NCBI GenBank assembly: GCA_036405235.1
Contig: DASWYA010000001.1
Span: 62,001-126,000 of the forward strand
Source: JASLCR01 sp036405235
Lineage (GTDB): Bacteria; Patescibacteriota; Saccharimonadia; Saccharimonadales; Saccharimonadaceae
Direction: 5' to 3'
DNA length: 64,000 nucleotides
The position numbers were made by a program, and so were the translations under genes. Below, piece after piece: positions 51,606-60,101 of this stretch. Within the stretch, counting starts at the first letter, position 1. The number at the start of each line of letters is the position of its first letter. The notes beneath the pieces are model-generated. The model saw only the letters and a list, made by a program, of their open reading frames with translations, ran no database searches and had not been told where the DNA came from.

Positions 51606-52363
51606 CACTTGAAATGCAGCAAACACCTACAGACTTTGAAAGAGAACCGGTAGAAAAGGTTGATTCTTTAGTCTTGGTTGACCTAGACCGTACTTTGATT
51701 AAAAGTGACGAATTAGTCGACGTGGTGGCCGAGTATCAGATTGCACATTCAGACGATGACGCGCAAGACAAAGCGATTCTTGAGTATGCGGCTCGTGTTC
51801 ACGAGGGTGCTGGTGGTGCGGTATCTCCGTATGCTTATATGCGTGAGGCATTTGGACTTGAAGCAGATCCAGAGCAGCTTGCACAAGATATGGTTAGGTT
51901 TTTCGGAGAAGAAGAGCTAGTAAAACGTATAGTGATCAGCGGCGCAAAGGAATTGGTAGATTTTCTTGATGAGTCGACTGAGCAGGGGATATGCGCGTAT
52001 GGTTTGCAGACATTTACCGAAGATGTGGTAGGCCAAGAGTTTAAGATAGCCCTTCTCAGGCGATTACTTGAGCCTAAACACATGAAACAATGGATCGTTA
52101 ACCATCAAGCGAAAGCGACTAGGCTCGAGGCACAGATTTCTGGTGATGGATCGCAGCCATTTCATATGGCTGATGGAGAGGTGCGGATTGAAGCACAGCA
52201 CGCGATAATTATTGATGATAAGGAAAAGAATCTTCTTCACAGCACACCCGAGCGTTTACGGTCTATCCATGTATACGCTGATGACGTGGCGCCAAGTACG
52301 CCGAAAGATGCTGTTTCTCTTGAACAAGCTGTTGAGATCCTGAAGATGAATCTTGCAGCTTGA
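51602..52363 (+). CDS. HAD-like hydrolase, divergent
   Basis: 253 aa, overlapping yvcK by four bases (ATGA). HAD motif I is LVLVDLDRTLIKSDE near residue 27 and motif IV could be AIIIDDKEKNL near 203. A Ser/Thr motif II may be in RIVISGAKELV. The middle is a helical cap. Activity is probably phosphatase-type, but the substrate is unknown. Last gene of the GH1-yvcK operon. Confidence 0.7.
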   Translation: MTLEMQQTPTDFEREPVEKVDSLVLVDLDRTLIKSDELVDVVAEYQIAHSDDDAQDKAILEYAARVHEGAGGAVSPYAYMREAFGLEADPEQLAQDMVRFFGEEELVKRIVISGAKELVDFLDESTEQGICAYGLQTFTEDVVGQEFKIALLRRLLEPKHMKQWIVNHQAKATRLEAQISGDGSQPFHMADGEVRIEAQHAIIIDDKEKNLLHSTPERLRSIHVYADDVAPSTPKDAVSLEQAVEILKMNLAA

Positions 52364-52396
52364 ACTTAGTAAGTGGTTTATGCTAGCATTAGCAAT

Positions 52397-52591
52397 ATGA
52401 AGAAGACAGCAAAAAATACATCAAAGTCGGCAAAGAAATCCCTGGTAGTTTTTGATACGGGTAGGGATGCTATGGCTGCGCTGCTTATAGTTTCGCTCCT
52501 TATCAACCTATTTTTTGTTTGTTTATGGGTTGCGCTGCGTTCAACCACTCAATATGACGAAGCACTTACGGCATTCTTCCTCGGTAGGTAG
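52397..52591 (+). CDS. Small single-pass membrane protein, 64 aa
   Basis: It starts at ATG 52397 (MKKTAKNTSKSAKK), with TAGCAT (52385-52390) ending six bases before it. A Lys-rich N-terminus is followed by one membrane helix (MAALLIVSLLINLFFVCLWVAL) and a short outer tail. A strong terminator follows. Position just before the dcw cluster hints at a wall or division role, but nothing in the sequence proves this. Confidence 0.6.
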   Translation: MKKTAKNTSKSAKKSLVVFDTGRDAMAALLIVSLLINLFFVCLWVALRSTTQYDEALTAFFLGR

Positions 52592-52607
52592 ATTGTCGCG
52601 TAAAATA

Positions 52608-52631
52608 AAAAGTCCTCTCGGGGACTTTTTT
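52608..52631 (+). terminator. Rho-independent terminator before mraZ
   Basis: AAAAGTCC (52608-52615) pairs with GGACTTTT (52622-52629), with an extra T-G pair at the loop, followed by more T. It isolates the dcw promoter from upstream transcription. Confidence 0.9.
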
Positions 52632-52670
52632 GTTTTCCCCAAAACTGTGGAAAACTATTGATTTCATAGA

Positions 52671-52729
52671 AAAGTGTAAAAATGGGGGTTGCAGTGGGTA
52701 AATGTGGAGTGTAGACTAAATCCAGTGGG
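52671..52729 (+). promoter_or_regulatory. mraZ promoter with MraZ-type repeat boxes
   Basis: TTGCAG (52689-52694), a 17-base spacer and TAGACT (52712-52717) form the promoter. GTG-containing repeats lie over it: AAAGTGT (52671), ATGGGG (52682), AGTGGGTAAA (52693), TGTGGAG (52703) and AGTGGGTAAA (52724). The GTG units at 52674, 52694, 52704 and 52725 are about one or two helical turns apart, as expected for the ring-shaped MraZ repressor. Confidence 0.7.
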
Positions 52730-52780
52730 TAAATAAAAAACAAACACCACAGCAAATTAAATCCACACTGTAAACAAGCT

Positions 52781-53140
52781 ATGGTAAAAGTAGACTACTT
52801 CACGAGAAAACTCGACGACAAAAACCGACTGACAATACCGGTCGAACTTCGCGAGGAATTCGAGAGCGGGGTAGTGATCACCAAAGGATTTGGTGACTAC
52901 TTGCACCTCTATCCGCTTGAAGTCTGGCAATCAAAGATTGAGCCAGAACTTGAAGGAAGCTTGCTTGATGAACGAGTTGCTGATCTCAGCGTACGTTTTC
53001 GTACCGGTAAGACTGAGGCTGAACTCGATCAAAAACAAGGCAGAGTGACTCTGAAACAAGCTCAGCTCGACTTTGCACATATCGACAGAGAAGTTGAAGC
53101 AATCCGTGTTGGCAGCTATTTCAGAATTGTTGCACATTAA
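52781..53140 (+). CDS. mraZ: Transcriptional regulator MraZ
   Basis: Regulator of the division/cell-wall cluster and first gene of it. The 119-aa protein is shorter than the usual 140-150. The first AbrB-like half (FTRKLDDKNRLTIPVELREEF...VVITKGFGDYLHLYP) is well preserved; the second half (SYFRIVAH end) is more divergent. The transcript should have a 55-base leader rich in A and C, without a clear Shine-Dalgarno. Repeats matching MraZ boxes overlie its own promoter, implying autoregulation. Confidence 0.93.
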   Translation: MVKVDYFTRKLDDKNRLTIPVELREEFESGVVITKGFGDYLHLYPLEVWQSKIEPELEGSLLDERVADLSVRFRTGKTEAELDQKQGRVTLKQAQLDFAHIDREVEAIRVGSYFRIVAH

Positions 53141-53159
53141 CATCTAGAAAATAACCTCG

Positions 53160-53390
53160 AGACCACCTACCTGGTACTATGTGAGTGGTAGAAACGGCAC
53201 ACATTAAACAGCCGACGAACCTTCCTCAAAACACACCTCCCAAAAAAACTCCACCTCACAGAGATACCTTTCTAAAAGATATCTCACACATAAGTCTCTC
53301 AACCTTCACATTATGACTCACACAGTGAATCGGTGAAGGCAACTTATACAAAAACAAACACATGCGAAAACAAACAAAGACGCATAGTAC
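53160..53390 (+). ncRNA. Candidate structured leader or small RNA between mraZ and rsmH
   Basis: The 335-base gap 53141-53475 holds no convincing gene. Four short perfect hairpins follow each other: CTACC/GGTAG (53167-53191), GAGATA/TATCTC (53261-53285), CCTTCAC/GTGAAGG with an inner TCAC/GTGA (53303-53339) and ATGCG/CGCAT (53362-53385). They are joined by stretches almost free of G and rich in A and C. rsmH has its own promoter after this region, so the RNA could be an mraZ 3' region or an independent transcript. Confidence 0.3.
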
Positions 53391-53475
53391 CGGGGTAGGT
53401 GATCTCGAGCGATTATTGTACGCACATGATATTTAAGCTATGCGAAGATACACGTGTCGCGATATAATAATCGTC

Positions 53476-54381
53476 ATGAGTATTAAAGAACATCCACCAC
53501 AGGTTCATATTCCAGTTTTGCTGGAGAAAACACTCGAAATTATGCATCCTAAGCAGGGAGAGAACTATCTTGATCTTACTGCCGGCTACGGAGGACATGC
53601 GAGTCAGTTTTTGAAAGCTACCGGTAACTATGAAACTTCTGTTCTTGTTGATCGCGACGCACATACGCGTCCTTTCTTAGAAAATCTACTTGAAAAAGGT
53701 GTAGAATTTCGCGGATCTGACTTTCTAGCTGCTGCAAAGCAGCTGGTGAGCGAGAGGCGAACGTTTGACCTTATCTTGGCAGATTTGGGGGTGTCATCAC
53801 CGCAGCTTGATGAGCCGCAGCGAGGTTTTTCCTTTAACAAACAAGGTCCACTGGATATGCGCATGGATAATACCCAGGCAAAAACAGCCAAAGATGTTGT
53901 AAATACATACTCTGAAGCTGATTTAGTCGATATTATCTGTCGATATGGCGAAGAGCCGCGTCCAGTAGCTAGACGGATCGCAAAGGCGATCGTAGAAGCA
54001 AGACCTTTTGAGGCAACGGATCAACTCGCAGACGCAATTCAAGCAACGCATCGTAGCGGATTTTCTCATCAGAAGAGAAGAATCCACCCAGCTACGCGTA
54101 CTTTTCAAGCTCTACGGATCGAGGTCAATGATGAACTCAAGCAGGTTGAAGATCTGATGCCGCTTTTGCCGAAGCTGCTGAATGCAGGCGGCAGAGTTGG
54201 AATCATCAGCTTTCATAGTCTTGAAGATCGTCTGGTGAAGCGATATTTCTCGTCTCAAACGGCGAGTGGATACGAAGCTGAGCTAAGCATCCTTACAAAA
54301 AAACCGATCTCAGGAGCACTTTACGATGTTCACAATCCGCGTTCGCGAAGCAGCAAGCTACGTGTCGCAGTGAAAAAATAA
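53476..54381 (+). CDS. rsmH: 16S rRNA m4C1402 methyltransferase RsmH (MraW)
   Basis: Methylates C1402 of 16S rRNA. 301 aa from ATG 53476 (MSIKEHPPQVHIPVLLEKT), with TATAAT (53463-53468) ending seven bases before it. Motif I YLDLTAGYGGHASQFL, then LILADLGVSSPQLDEPQRGFSF, GPLDMRMD and the C-terminal GRVGIISFHSLEDRLVKRYF are all typical. The separate promoter uncouples it from mraZ. Confidence 0.96.
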   Translation: MSIKEHPPQVHIPVLLEKTLEIMHPKQGENYLDLTAGYGGHASQFLKATGNYETSVLVDRDAHTRPFLENLLEKGVEFRGSDFLAAAKQLVSERRTFDLILADLGVSSPQLDEPQRGFSFNKQGPLDMRMDNTQAKTAKDVVNTYSEADLVDIICRYGEEPRPVARRIAKAIVEARPFEATDQLADAIQATHRSGFSHQKRRIHPATRTFQALRIEVNDELKQVEDLMPLLPKLLNAGGRVGIISFHSLEDRLVKRYFSSQTASGYEAELSILTKKPISGALYDVHNPRSRSSKLRVAVKK

Positions 54382-54402
54382 AACAAAAAGGAAGGGGAAA
54401 GA

Positions 54403-54468
54403 ATGCCAATTCACATCCCAGTACAGAGCCAGGAAGTTGTAACGAAAGTTGTCGTACGACACAAATAG
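54403..54468 (+). CDS. Short ORF, 21 aa, with strong ribosome binding site
   Basis: In the 177-base gap between rsmH and ftsL. An AAGGAAGGGG ending six bases before the ATG gives one of the best Shine-Dalgarno sites in the window. The peptide begins MPIHIPVQSQ and ends VVVRHK. A strong hairpin starts 20 bases after its stop. This could be a leader peptide controlling the downstream division genes or a real small protein. Confidence 0.4.
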   Translation: MPIHIPVQSQEVVTKVVVRHK

Positions 54469-54487
54469 TTCCTGTGCCGAGGAAGGC

Positions 54488-54508
54488 GGGGCTCTCTGAG
54501 AGAGCCCC
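54488..54508 (+). terminator. Strong hairpin upstream of ftsL
   Basis: GGGGCTCTC pairs perfectly with GAGAGCCCC around the loop TGA. There is no U-run, only CCTCTCTAAAAAAA. It may attenuate or protect RNA between rsmH and ftsL. Downstream is an A/C-rich, G-poor leader up to the ftsL ATG. Confidence 0.55.
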
Positions 54509-54558
54509 AAACCCTCTCTAAAAAAATACAAACAAAAACGAAAATAAACACCACACTC

Positions 54559-54912
54559 ATGTCTTATCAACGATCCACCACATTCAAGCGTCGCGCCTCT
54601 ACTCAACAGACCATGCGTCGCAACCAAAACACAGTCGCATTTGCTTCTAGTGTCAAACTTGGCCCAGTGACACATACAGTGCTTGTAGCACTTATGATTA
54701 CTGTGCTCGGCTTGATATATCTTACTCAGGCAACAAAAGCGACGAGCTATGACCATCAAGCGCAGAAAATTGATGATCGTATCGCGGAGCTTACAAGCGA
54801 AAAGACAAATCTCGAAGTAGAAAATGCTCGTCTTACATCACTCGAAGCTGTCAGCAAGAGTGAAGTTGCCAAGGAGATGACTTCGCCCGATAATACGACA
54901 AATATACGGTAA
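54559..54912 (+). CDS. ftsL: FtsL-like division protein
   Basis: 117-aa single-pass protein with a basic cytoplasmic N-terminus (FKRRASTQQTMRRNQNT). One membrane helix (THTVLVALMITVLGLIYLTQ) is followed by a short periplasmic coiled coil (AQKIDDRIAELTSEKTNLEVENARLTSLEAV). This and the position between rsmH and ftsI identify FtsL, which with FtsQ/B helps activate FtsWI. Sequence identity in this family is always low. Its stop overlaps the ftsI start (TAATG). Confidence 0.82.
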   Translation: MSYQRSTTFKRRASTQQTMRRNQNTVAFASSVKLGPVTHTVLVALMITVLGLIYLTQATKATSYDHQAQKIDDRIAELTSEKTNLEVENARLTSLEAVSKSEVAKEMTSPDNTTNIR

Positions 54913-56657
54913 TGTCGGAGGCGACTTCCAAGCTTCCGCACAGTAGAATACAGCTTCTAGTCAAGCTTGTATTTGTGGTTGTGGCTATTTTTGTAGCCCG
55001 TTTGTTTTATATGCAGATAATCGAGCACGAAAAATACGTCTCGCTTGCGGTAAAGGAGCAAGTAAAGAGTCTAGTGATCCATGCTAAGCGTGGTGAAATT
55101 TATGCGATGGATGGTACGACTCCAGTCAAAATGGTGCTAAATGAAGGTGTCTTCACGGTATTTGTTGATCCAGTCGACGTGGACCAGCCAAATGAAATTG
55201 TAAAAGCTATTCATAGTGTTGCGGGAGGTGAAGCAGTCGAAGGAATCGAAGAGCTTGTTCGCGCCAAGCCAAGCCGATATAAAATCGTTGCAAAAAATAT
55301 CTCAAACAAACAAGCAAGCATATTGAAGAGTAAAAATCTCCGTGGGCTTGGTTTTCAACCAACTACTAGGCGTGTCTATCCTGAGGGTAAGCTTGCTGCT
55401 CAAACATTGGGATTTGTGAATGCTGAGGAAAAAGGCCAGTACGGCATTGAAGAGGGTCTTGATGGCGAGCTGCGCGGCAAAGATGGCATCCTAAAGTCGG
55501 TAACTGATGTGAGAAATGTGCCACTTTCAATTGGCGGCCAAAATACAAGGATCCCAAGTGAGGATGGCAAGAATGTGGTGCTGACACTTGATAGGAATAT
55601 TCAATCGTATACAGAAAAAGCTCTTGCCAGTCAACTACGAAAAATTGGTGCATCGGCAGGGAGCGTGCTTGTGATGGATCCGAACAATGGACATGTGCTT
55701 GCGATGGCAAATTCACCAACCTATAACCCAGAGAAGTTTACTACAGTTAAAAATCCTGCAGCGTTCAATAATGCTACTGTGACTTCACCCTATGAGCCAG
55801 CATCAGTCATGAAAACCTACAGTATGGCGATGGCTGTCGATAAGGGCATCATGACTCCGCAGACGACTTATGTAAATAATGACTACATTAAAGTCGATGA
55901 TCGCACTATCGAGAATGCGTTTAAGGGCATCAGGGGGACAATCTCGATGCAGACTGCGCTCAATAATTCGCTCAATACAGCAACAGTTACTCTGTTGGAA
56001 CGGCTTGGCGGGGGTTCGCGCATCACCTATGATGCCCGCAAAACAATGTACAACTACTACCATGATAAATTTGGTCTTGGCGAACGAACGGGTATCGAAG
56101 TAGCAGGGGAAGCAAAAGGCCAGGTTATTTCACCTGATGAAGTTGAAGGAAATGCTGTGCGCTATGCAAATATGACATTCGGTCAAGGTCTTGAAGTGAC
56201 TATGATGCAAGTGTCAGCAGGATTCTGCTCGATCATCAATGGCGGATCGTATTATAAGCCAACGATCGTGGGCGGATATGTAGATGCAAATGATGTCTTC
56301 AAGAAGAAAGCCAACCCGAGTTCTGAGCAGAAAACGATTTCTGCTAGCACTTCGCGCACTATGCGAAAAATGCTCTATGATGCACGACGTACCACATCTC
56401 CTGGGATCGATAAGAAAGGGTACGAAGTGGGCGGCAAGACTGGTACGGCACAGACTATTGTGAATGGTAAGTATAACTCAGGCCAAACTGTGGCAACATA
56501 TCTTGGCTACGGTGGCGATAGTAAGCCTCGATATGTCATAATGGTACAGGTATCAGGTCCTGGTAAAAATTACGAAGGCGGCATTCACGCCAGGCCTATC
56601 TTTACCGACATATCTAACTGGATGATCGATTACATGAAACTGGAGCCGAAAGGATAA
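54912..56657 (+). CDS. ftsI: Penicillin-binding protein 3 / FtsI-type transpeptidase
   Basis: Septal peptidoglycan transpeptidase of 581 aa. One N-terminal membrane anchor (LLVKLVFVVVAIFVARLFYMQII), a pedestal domain with RGEIYAMDGT, then the transpeptidase domain: active-site SVMK in YEPASVMKTYS, SLN in NNSLNTATV and KTGT in GGKTGTAQTI. No PASTA repeats follow. It overlaps ftsL by one base. Confidence 0.96.
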   Translation: MSEATSKLPHSRIQLLVKLVFVVVAIFVARLFYMQIIEHEKYVSLAVKEQVKSLVIHAKRGEIYAMDGTTPVKMVLNEGVFTVFVDPVDVDQPNEIVKAIHSVAGGEAVEGIEELVRAKPSRYKIVAKNISNKQASILKSKNLRGLGFQPTTRRVYPEGKLAAQTLGFVNAEEKGQYGIEEGLDGELRGKDGILKSVTDVRNVPLSIGGQNTRIPSEDGKNVVLTLDRNIQSYTEKALASQLRKIGASAGSVLVMDPNNGHVLAMANSPTYNPEKFTTVKNPAAFNNATVTSPYEPASVMKTYSMAMAVDKGIMTPQTTYVNNDYIKVDDRTIENAFKGIRGTISMQTALNNSLNTATVTLLERLGGGSRITYDARKTMYNYYHDKFGLGERTGIEVAGEAKGQVISPDEVEGNAVRYANMTFGQGLEVTMMQVSAGFCSIINGGSYYKPTIVGGYVDANDVFKKKANPSSEQKTISASTSRTMRKMLYDARRTTSPGIDKKGYEVGGKTGTAQTIVNGKYNSGQTVATYLGYGGDSKPRYVIMVQVSGPGKNYEGGIHARPIFTDISNWMIDYMKLEPKG

Positions 56658-56658
56658 T

Positions 56659-57699
56659 ATGGCATCTCACATGACTCAGGCAACTCTAGCAAGCGCATTA
56701 GGCGATATTGTGCTTGTGAGTGTCGTTGCATTCTTGATCAGTATGGCACTGACGCCTGTGTATACATTTTTAGCATATCGCTATAAGTTCTGGAAAAAGC
56801 AGCGACAGACGAGCACGACAGGTGAGAAGCTAGAAGTTTTCACCAAACTTCATGCAAAGAAATTTGAGCGATCAATCCCGACGATGGCCGGTATCATCGG
56901 TGTGTTGTCAATCATTGCAGTGACATGTGTGTTTAACTTAGATCGCGGACAAACATGGCTGCCGCTTGCTGCACTTATTGGCGGTGGTGCGGTTGGACTA
57001 CTTGATGATGTCATAAATATCAGAGGGAAAGGACTTGGAGTTGCAGGGCTTCGTTCAAGTATCAAGTTCCTGATGATTATCACTATTGGTGTTGTGCTTG
57101 GCTGGTATTTTTATGAAAAGCTTGGTTTTACAAGTGTGATGATGCCGTATTTTGGGTCGATTGATATCGGTGTGTGGATCGTGCCGTTATTTGCATTCGT
57201 TGTCACAGCTACTGGGAACGCGGTCAATATAAGTGATGGTCTCGATGGCTTAGCTGGTGGTCTTTTGATTACAAGTTTTGGAGCTTTTGGATTGATTGCG
57301 CTACTCCAAGACCAGATGTTCCTGGCCGGCTTTTGCTTTACTGTTATTGGGGCTCTGCTGAGCTATCTATGGTTTAATATTCATCCAGCGCGGTTTTTCA
57401 TGGGTGATGTCGGAAGCTTTGCGTATGGAGTGGCACTTGGTGTGGTCGCGATGTTGACTAATTCGCTACTATTGTTGCCTGTCATTGGCTTTCTCTTCGT
57501 GATTGAGGCAGGATCAAGTTTGGTGCAGATTACCTCAAAGCGTCTATTCAAAAAGAAAATATTCCTTTCGGCACCAATCCACCATCATCTAGAAGCAGTT
57601 GGATGGCCCGAAGTGAAGGTGACTATGAGATTCTGGGTAATCAGTTCTGTGACGGCATTCTTTGGTGTCCTTCTGGCGCTCGGTGGAGGGCATGTATAG
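56659..57699 (+). CDS. mraY: Phospho-MurNAc-pentapeptide transferase MraY
   Basis: Forms lipid I on undecaprenyl phosphate. 346 aa with about ten membrane segments. LLDDVINIRGKGLG has the catalytic Asp pair, NAVNISDGLDGLAGG is the nucleotide/Mg site, and FFMGDVGSFAYG and APIHHHLEAVGWPE are diagnostic. It starts one base after the ftsI stop. The soluble steps MurE and MurF, which would precede it in other dcw clusters, are not encoded here. Confidence 0.97.
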   Translation: MASHMTQATLASALGDIVLVSVVAFLISMALTPVYTFLAYRYKFWKKQRQTSTTGEKLEVFTKLHAKKFERSIPTMAGIIGVLSIIAVTCVFNLDRGQTWLPLAALIGGGAVGLLDDVINIRGKGLGVAGLRSSIKFLMIITIGVVLGWYFYEKLGFTSVMMPYFGSIDIGVWIVPLFAFVVTATGNAVNISDGLDGLAGGLLITSFGAFGLIALLQDQMFLAGFCFTVIGALLSYLWFNIHPARFFMGDVGSFAYGVALGVVAMLTNSLLLLPVIGFLFVIEAGSSLVQITSKRLFKKKIFLSAPIHHHLEAVGWPEVKVTMRFWVISSVTAFFGVLLALGGGHV

Positions 57700-58981
57700 C
57701 CTTATGGCTCGGGCAGCATCTTCACTGCGCCAATCAATGAGCGGTGTCAGACGGCACCGTCCTGATTATCAGATCATATTATATATGGGGCTTCTTATGA
57801 TGCTCGGTCTTATCGTCATGTATGCTATTGGCCCTCAGCGTGCGTATATCCTCAATTTTGGAGGCGGAGCAAACTTTAGTGACTCGCACTTTTTTATTAG
57901 ACAGGCAATGGCGCTTGGACTTGCACTTGTCGCATTCTTTGTTATGGCAAAAGTTCCGTTTTCTTTCCTGCAAAAGCACGCGATGCATATATTGCTACTA
58001 GGGCTTGGCGCTTGTCTGGTGCTTGCTCTTGCTGCATTCTTGGGATTACCACTTGCTCCAACAGTAAATGGCGCTGTGCGCTGGTTTGATCTGGGGCCAC
58101 TTGGCAGTGTGCAACCAGCTGAGTTTCTGAAGTTTGCCGTGGTTGTCTTTGTGGCGGGGCTCCTCGCTGTTCGTTACAAGGAGGCAAAAGTAAACGACCG
58201 TGACATGACGCTGATACCGATTGCCGCCTTATTGGCGCTCTTGATTGTGTTTGTAGTTGTCTTGCAGAAAAACATGAGTACAGGCGTTATATTGATTTCC
58301 ATAGTGATGGCGATGATATTTGCTGCTGGGCTGAGTAGAAAGGTTGTCTTGTTTATTATTGCAGGCGGTTTAATCGCAGGTACATTGTTGATTGTGGCTG
58401 CACCTCACCGACGGGATCGTGTTGCAACATTTTTTCAGGGTGACACAACTCTAACTTCCAATACAGACGAAGACCTACAGGCACGCCAGGCGCAGATTGC
58501 TGTCGGAAGTGGAGGGATGTTTGGGGTAGGAATCGGCAATAGCATACAAGCGACTGGCTATCTCCCAGAATCTACTAATGACTCGATCTTTGCCATTATG
58601 GGTGAGACATTTGGTTTTGTGGGGCTTGTAGTGATCCTGGCGCTTTTTGGTGCACTACTGGTGCGCATCCTGAAGATTGCTGATCATTCCTCCAATATGT
58701 GGGCAAAGCTTGCGTGTGTAGGTATTTTTGCGTGGCTAATGGCGCATGTGTTTATTAATGTTGCGTCAATGATTGGTCTGATTCCACTGACAGGGGTGAC
58801 GTTGCCATTAGTTAGCTTTGGAGGTACGAGTATGGTATTTATTGCTGGCGCACTTGGTCTCGCATTTCAACTTTCGCGGTATACTGTAAATGATACTAGT
58901 GTGATAGGAGGGGCAGATGAAAGTTCTCGCAGTAGGTGGGGGCTCGGGCGGACACGTGACGCCAATCGCGGCCGTCGTTAA
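57692..58981 (+). CDS. ftsW: Lipid II polymerase FtsW (SEDS family)
   Basis: SEDS glycosyltransferase working with FtsI. About 429 aa from ATG 57692 (MYSLMARAASSLRQ), overlapping the mraY stop by eight bases; ATG 57704 is an alternative. About ten membrane segments. GAVRWFDLGPLGSVQPAEFLKFAVVVFVA and the late INVASMIGLIPLTGVTLPLVSFGGTSM are SEDS signatures. The last 65 bases overlap murG in another frame. Confidence 0.96.
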   Translation: MYSLMARAASSLRQSMSGVRRHRPDYQIILYMGLLMMLGLIVMYAIGPQRAYILNFGGGANFSDSHFFIRQAMALGLALVAFFVMAKVPFSFLQKHAMHILLLGLGACLVLALAAFLGLPLAPTVNGAVRWFDLGPLGSVQPAEFLKFAVVVFVAGLLAVRYKEAKVNDRDMTLIPIAALLALLIVFVVVLQKNMSTGVILISIVMAMIFAAGLSRKVVLFIIAGGLIAGTLLIVAAPHRRDRVATFFQGDTTLTSNTDEDLQARQAQIAVGSGGMFGVGIGNSIQATGYLPESTNDSIFAIMGETFGFVGLVVILALFGALLVRILKIADHSSNMWAKLACVGIFAWLMAHVFINVASMIGLIPLTGVTLPLVSFGGTSMVFIAGALGLAFQLSRYTVNDTSVIGGADESSRSRWGLGRTRDANRGRR

Positions 58982-60101
58982 GAGTCTCAGGAATTACGAT
59001 TCGTCACACGAAATACGCATGTGGTGCGATAAGGCATTTGAGGCGCAAGCTCGTGAGATAATCACAGCAATTGATCCGGACGTACGTGTCGATATCATCT
59101 TGGCAGGGAAGTTTCGAAGATACTACGGTATCCCACTCTTCCGGCAGTTGCTGCGATTTAGTGACATTGTGCTGCCAAATATTATCGATGCGTTTAAGAT
59201 ACTTGCAGGATTCGTACAGTCGTTTGTAAAGATGATTGCGTGGAGGCCTGATGTCGTGTTCTGTAAAGGTGGATTTGTCTGCTTGCCAGCTGGTATCGCA
59301 GCATTCTTGCTCAGGATTCCTGTGGTTTTACATGACTCTGATGCGCATCCAGGCCTTACTAACCGAGTACTTTCGCGTGTAGCCTCATATATTGCAACAG
59401 GTGCTTCGCTTGATAACTATCAGTATCCAGTTGAAAAAGCGTCATATGTTGGCATACCAATTAGCTCTGACTTTCGTATGTTCTCAAAGCCAGAAGCAGA
59501 TGATTTTAAGAAGAAGCTTGGTTTTGATACACGCGCGCCTCTTGTTGTTGTGACAGGTGGTGGACTTGGCGCTAAGCCGATAAATGATACGGTGGTGGAC
59601 GTAGCAGGGAAGCTCACAAAAGATATCAATATGATTTTGATCACAGGAACAAATCAGTACGCAGAAATTAAAGAAAAACTAGCGACTATTCCAGCAAAAA
59701 AAGTAAAGATTTTTGATTTTGTCAGTAAGGGTATGGTTGAAATGCTTGGTGCGGCAGATGTTGTTGTAGCACGCGCTGGCGCTACTACGCTGCTCGAGCT
59801 GGCTGCACTTGGAAAGCCTACAGTGCTTATCCCGAATCCAAATCTGACTGGTGGCCACCAGCTCAAAAATGCCGAATATTACGAGAAGAATGATGCATGC
59901 GTTATGGTTTCCGAAGAAGCAATGCTCGCTAGTTCTACAGTATTCTTTGATGCTGTTCGCAGCCTAGCAATGGACGCTAAGCATCAGGAGCGATTGTCGC
60001 TCAATATCCATCGCCTTGCGATGCCTCACGCTGCAGATGACGTAGCTCGATTACTCTATAAGGCTGCACATCAAGATATGCGCAGGAAAGAGGCTGCATG
60101 A
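58917..60101 (+). CDS. murG: UDP-GlcNAc transferase MurG
   Basis: Adds GlcNAc to lipid I to form lipid II at the inner face of the membrane. 394 aa. N-terminal GGGSGGHVTPIAAVVKSLR, the DVVFCKGGFVCLPAGIAA segment, second GVPI-like YVGIPISSDF and TGGGLGAKPIND, and ARAGATTLLELAALGKPTVLIPNPNLTGGHQLKNAEYYEK are all family motifs. AGGAGGGGC precedes the ATG, deep inside ftsW (65-base overlap). Confidence 0.97.
   Translation: MKVLAVGGGSGGHVTPIAAVVKSLRNYDSSHEIRMWCDKAFEAQAREIITAIDPDVRVDIILAGKFRRYYGIPLFRQLLRFSDIVLPNIIDAFKILAGFVQSFVKMIAWRPDVVFCKGGFVCLPAGIAAFLLRIPVVLHDSDAHPGLTNRVLSRVASYIATGASLDNYQYPVEKASYVGIPISSDFRMFSKPEADDFKKKLGFDTRAPLVVVTGGGLGAKPINDTVVDVAGKLTKDINMILITGTNQYAEIKEKLATIPAKKVKIFDFVSKGMVEMLGAADVVVARAGATTLLELAALGKPTVLIPNPNLTGGHQLKNAEYYEKNDACVMVSEEAMLASSTVFFDAVRSLAMDAKHQERLSLNIHRLAMPHAADDVARLLYKAAHQDMRRKEAA

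Noticed and set aside
52646..52656. TGTGGAAAAC near the mraZ promoter as a DnaA box
   Set aside because: Single imperfect match with no cluster; more likely part of the AT-rich promoter region.
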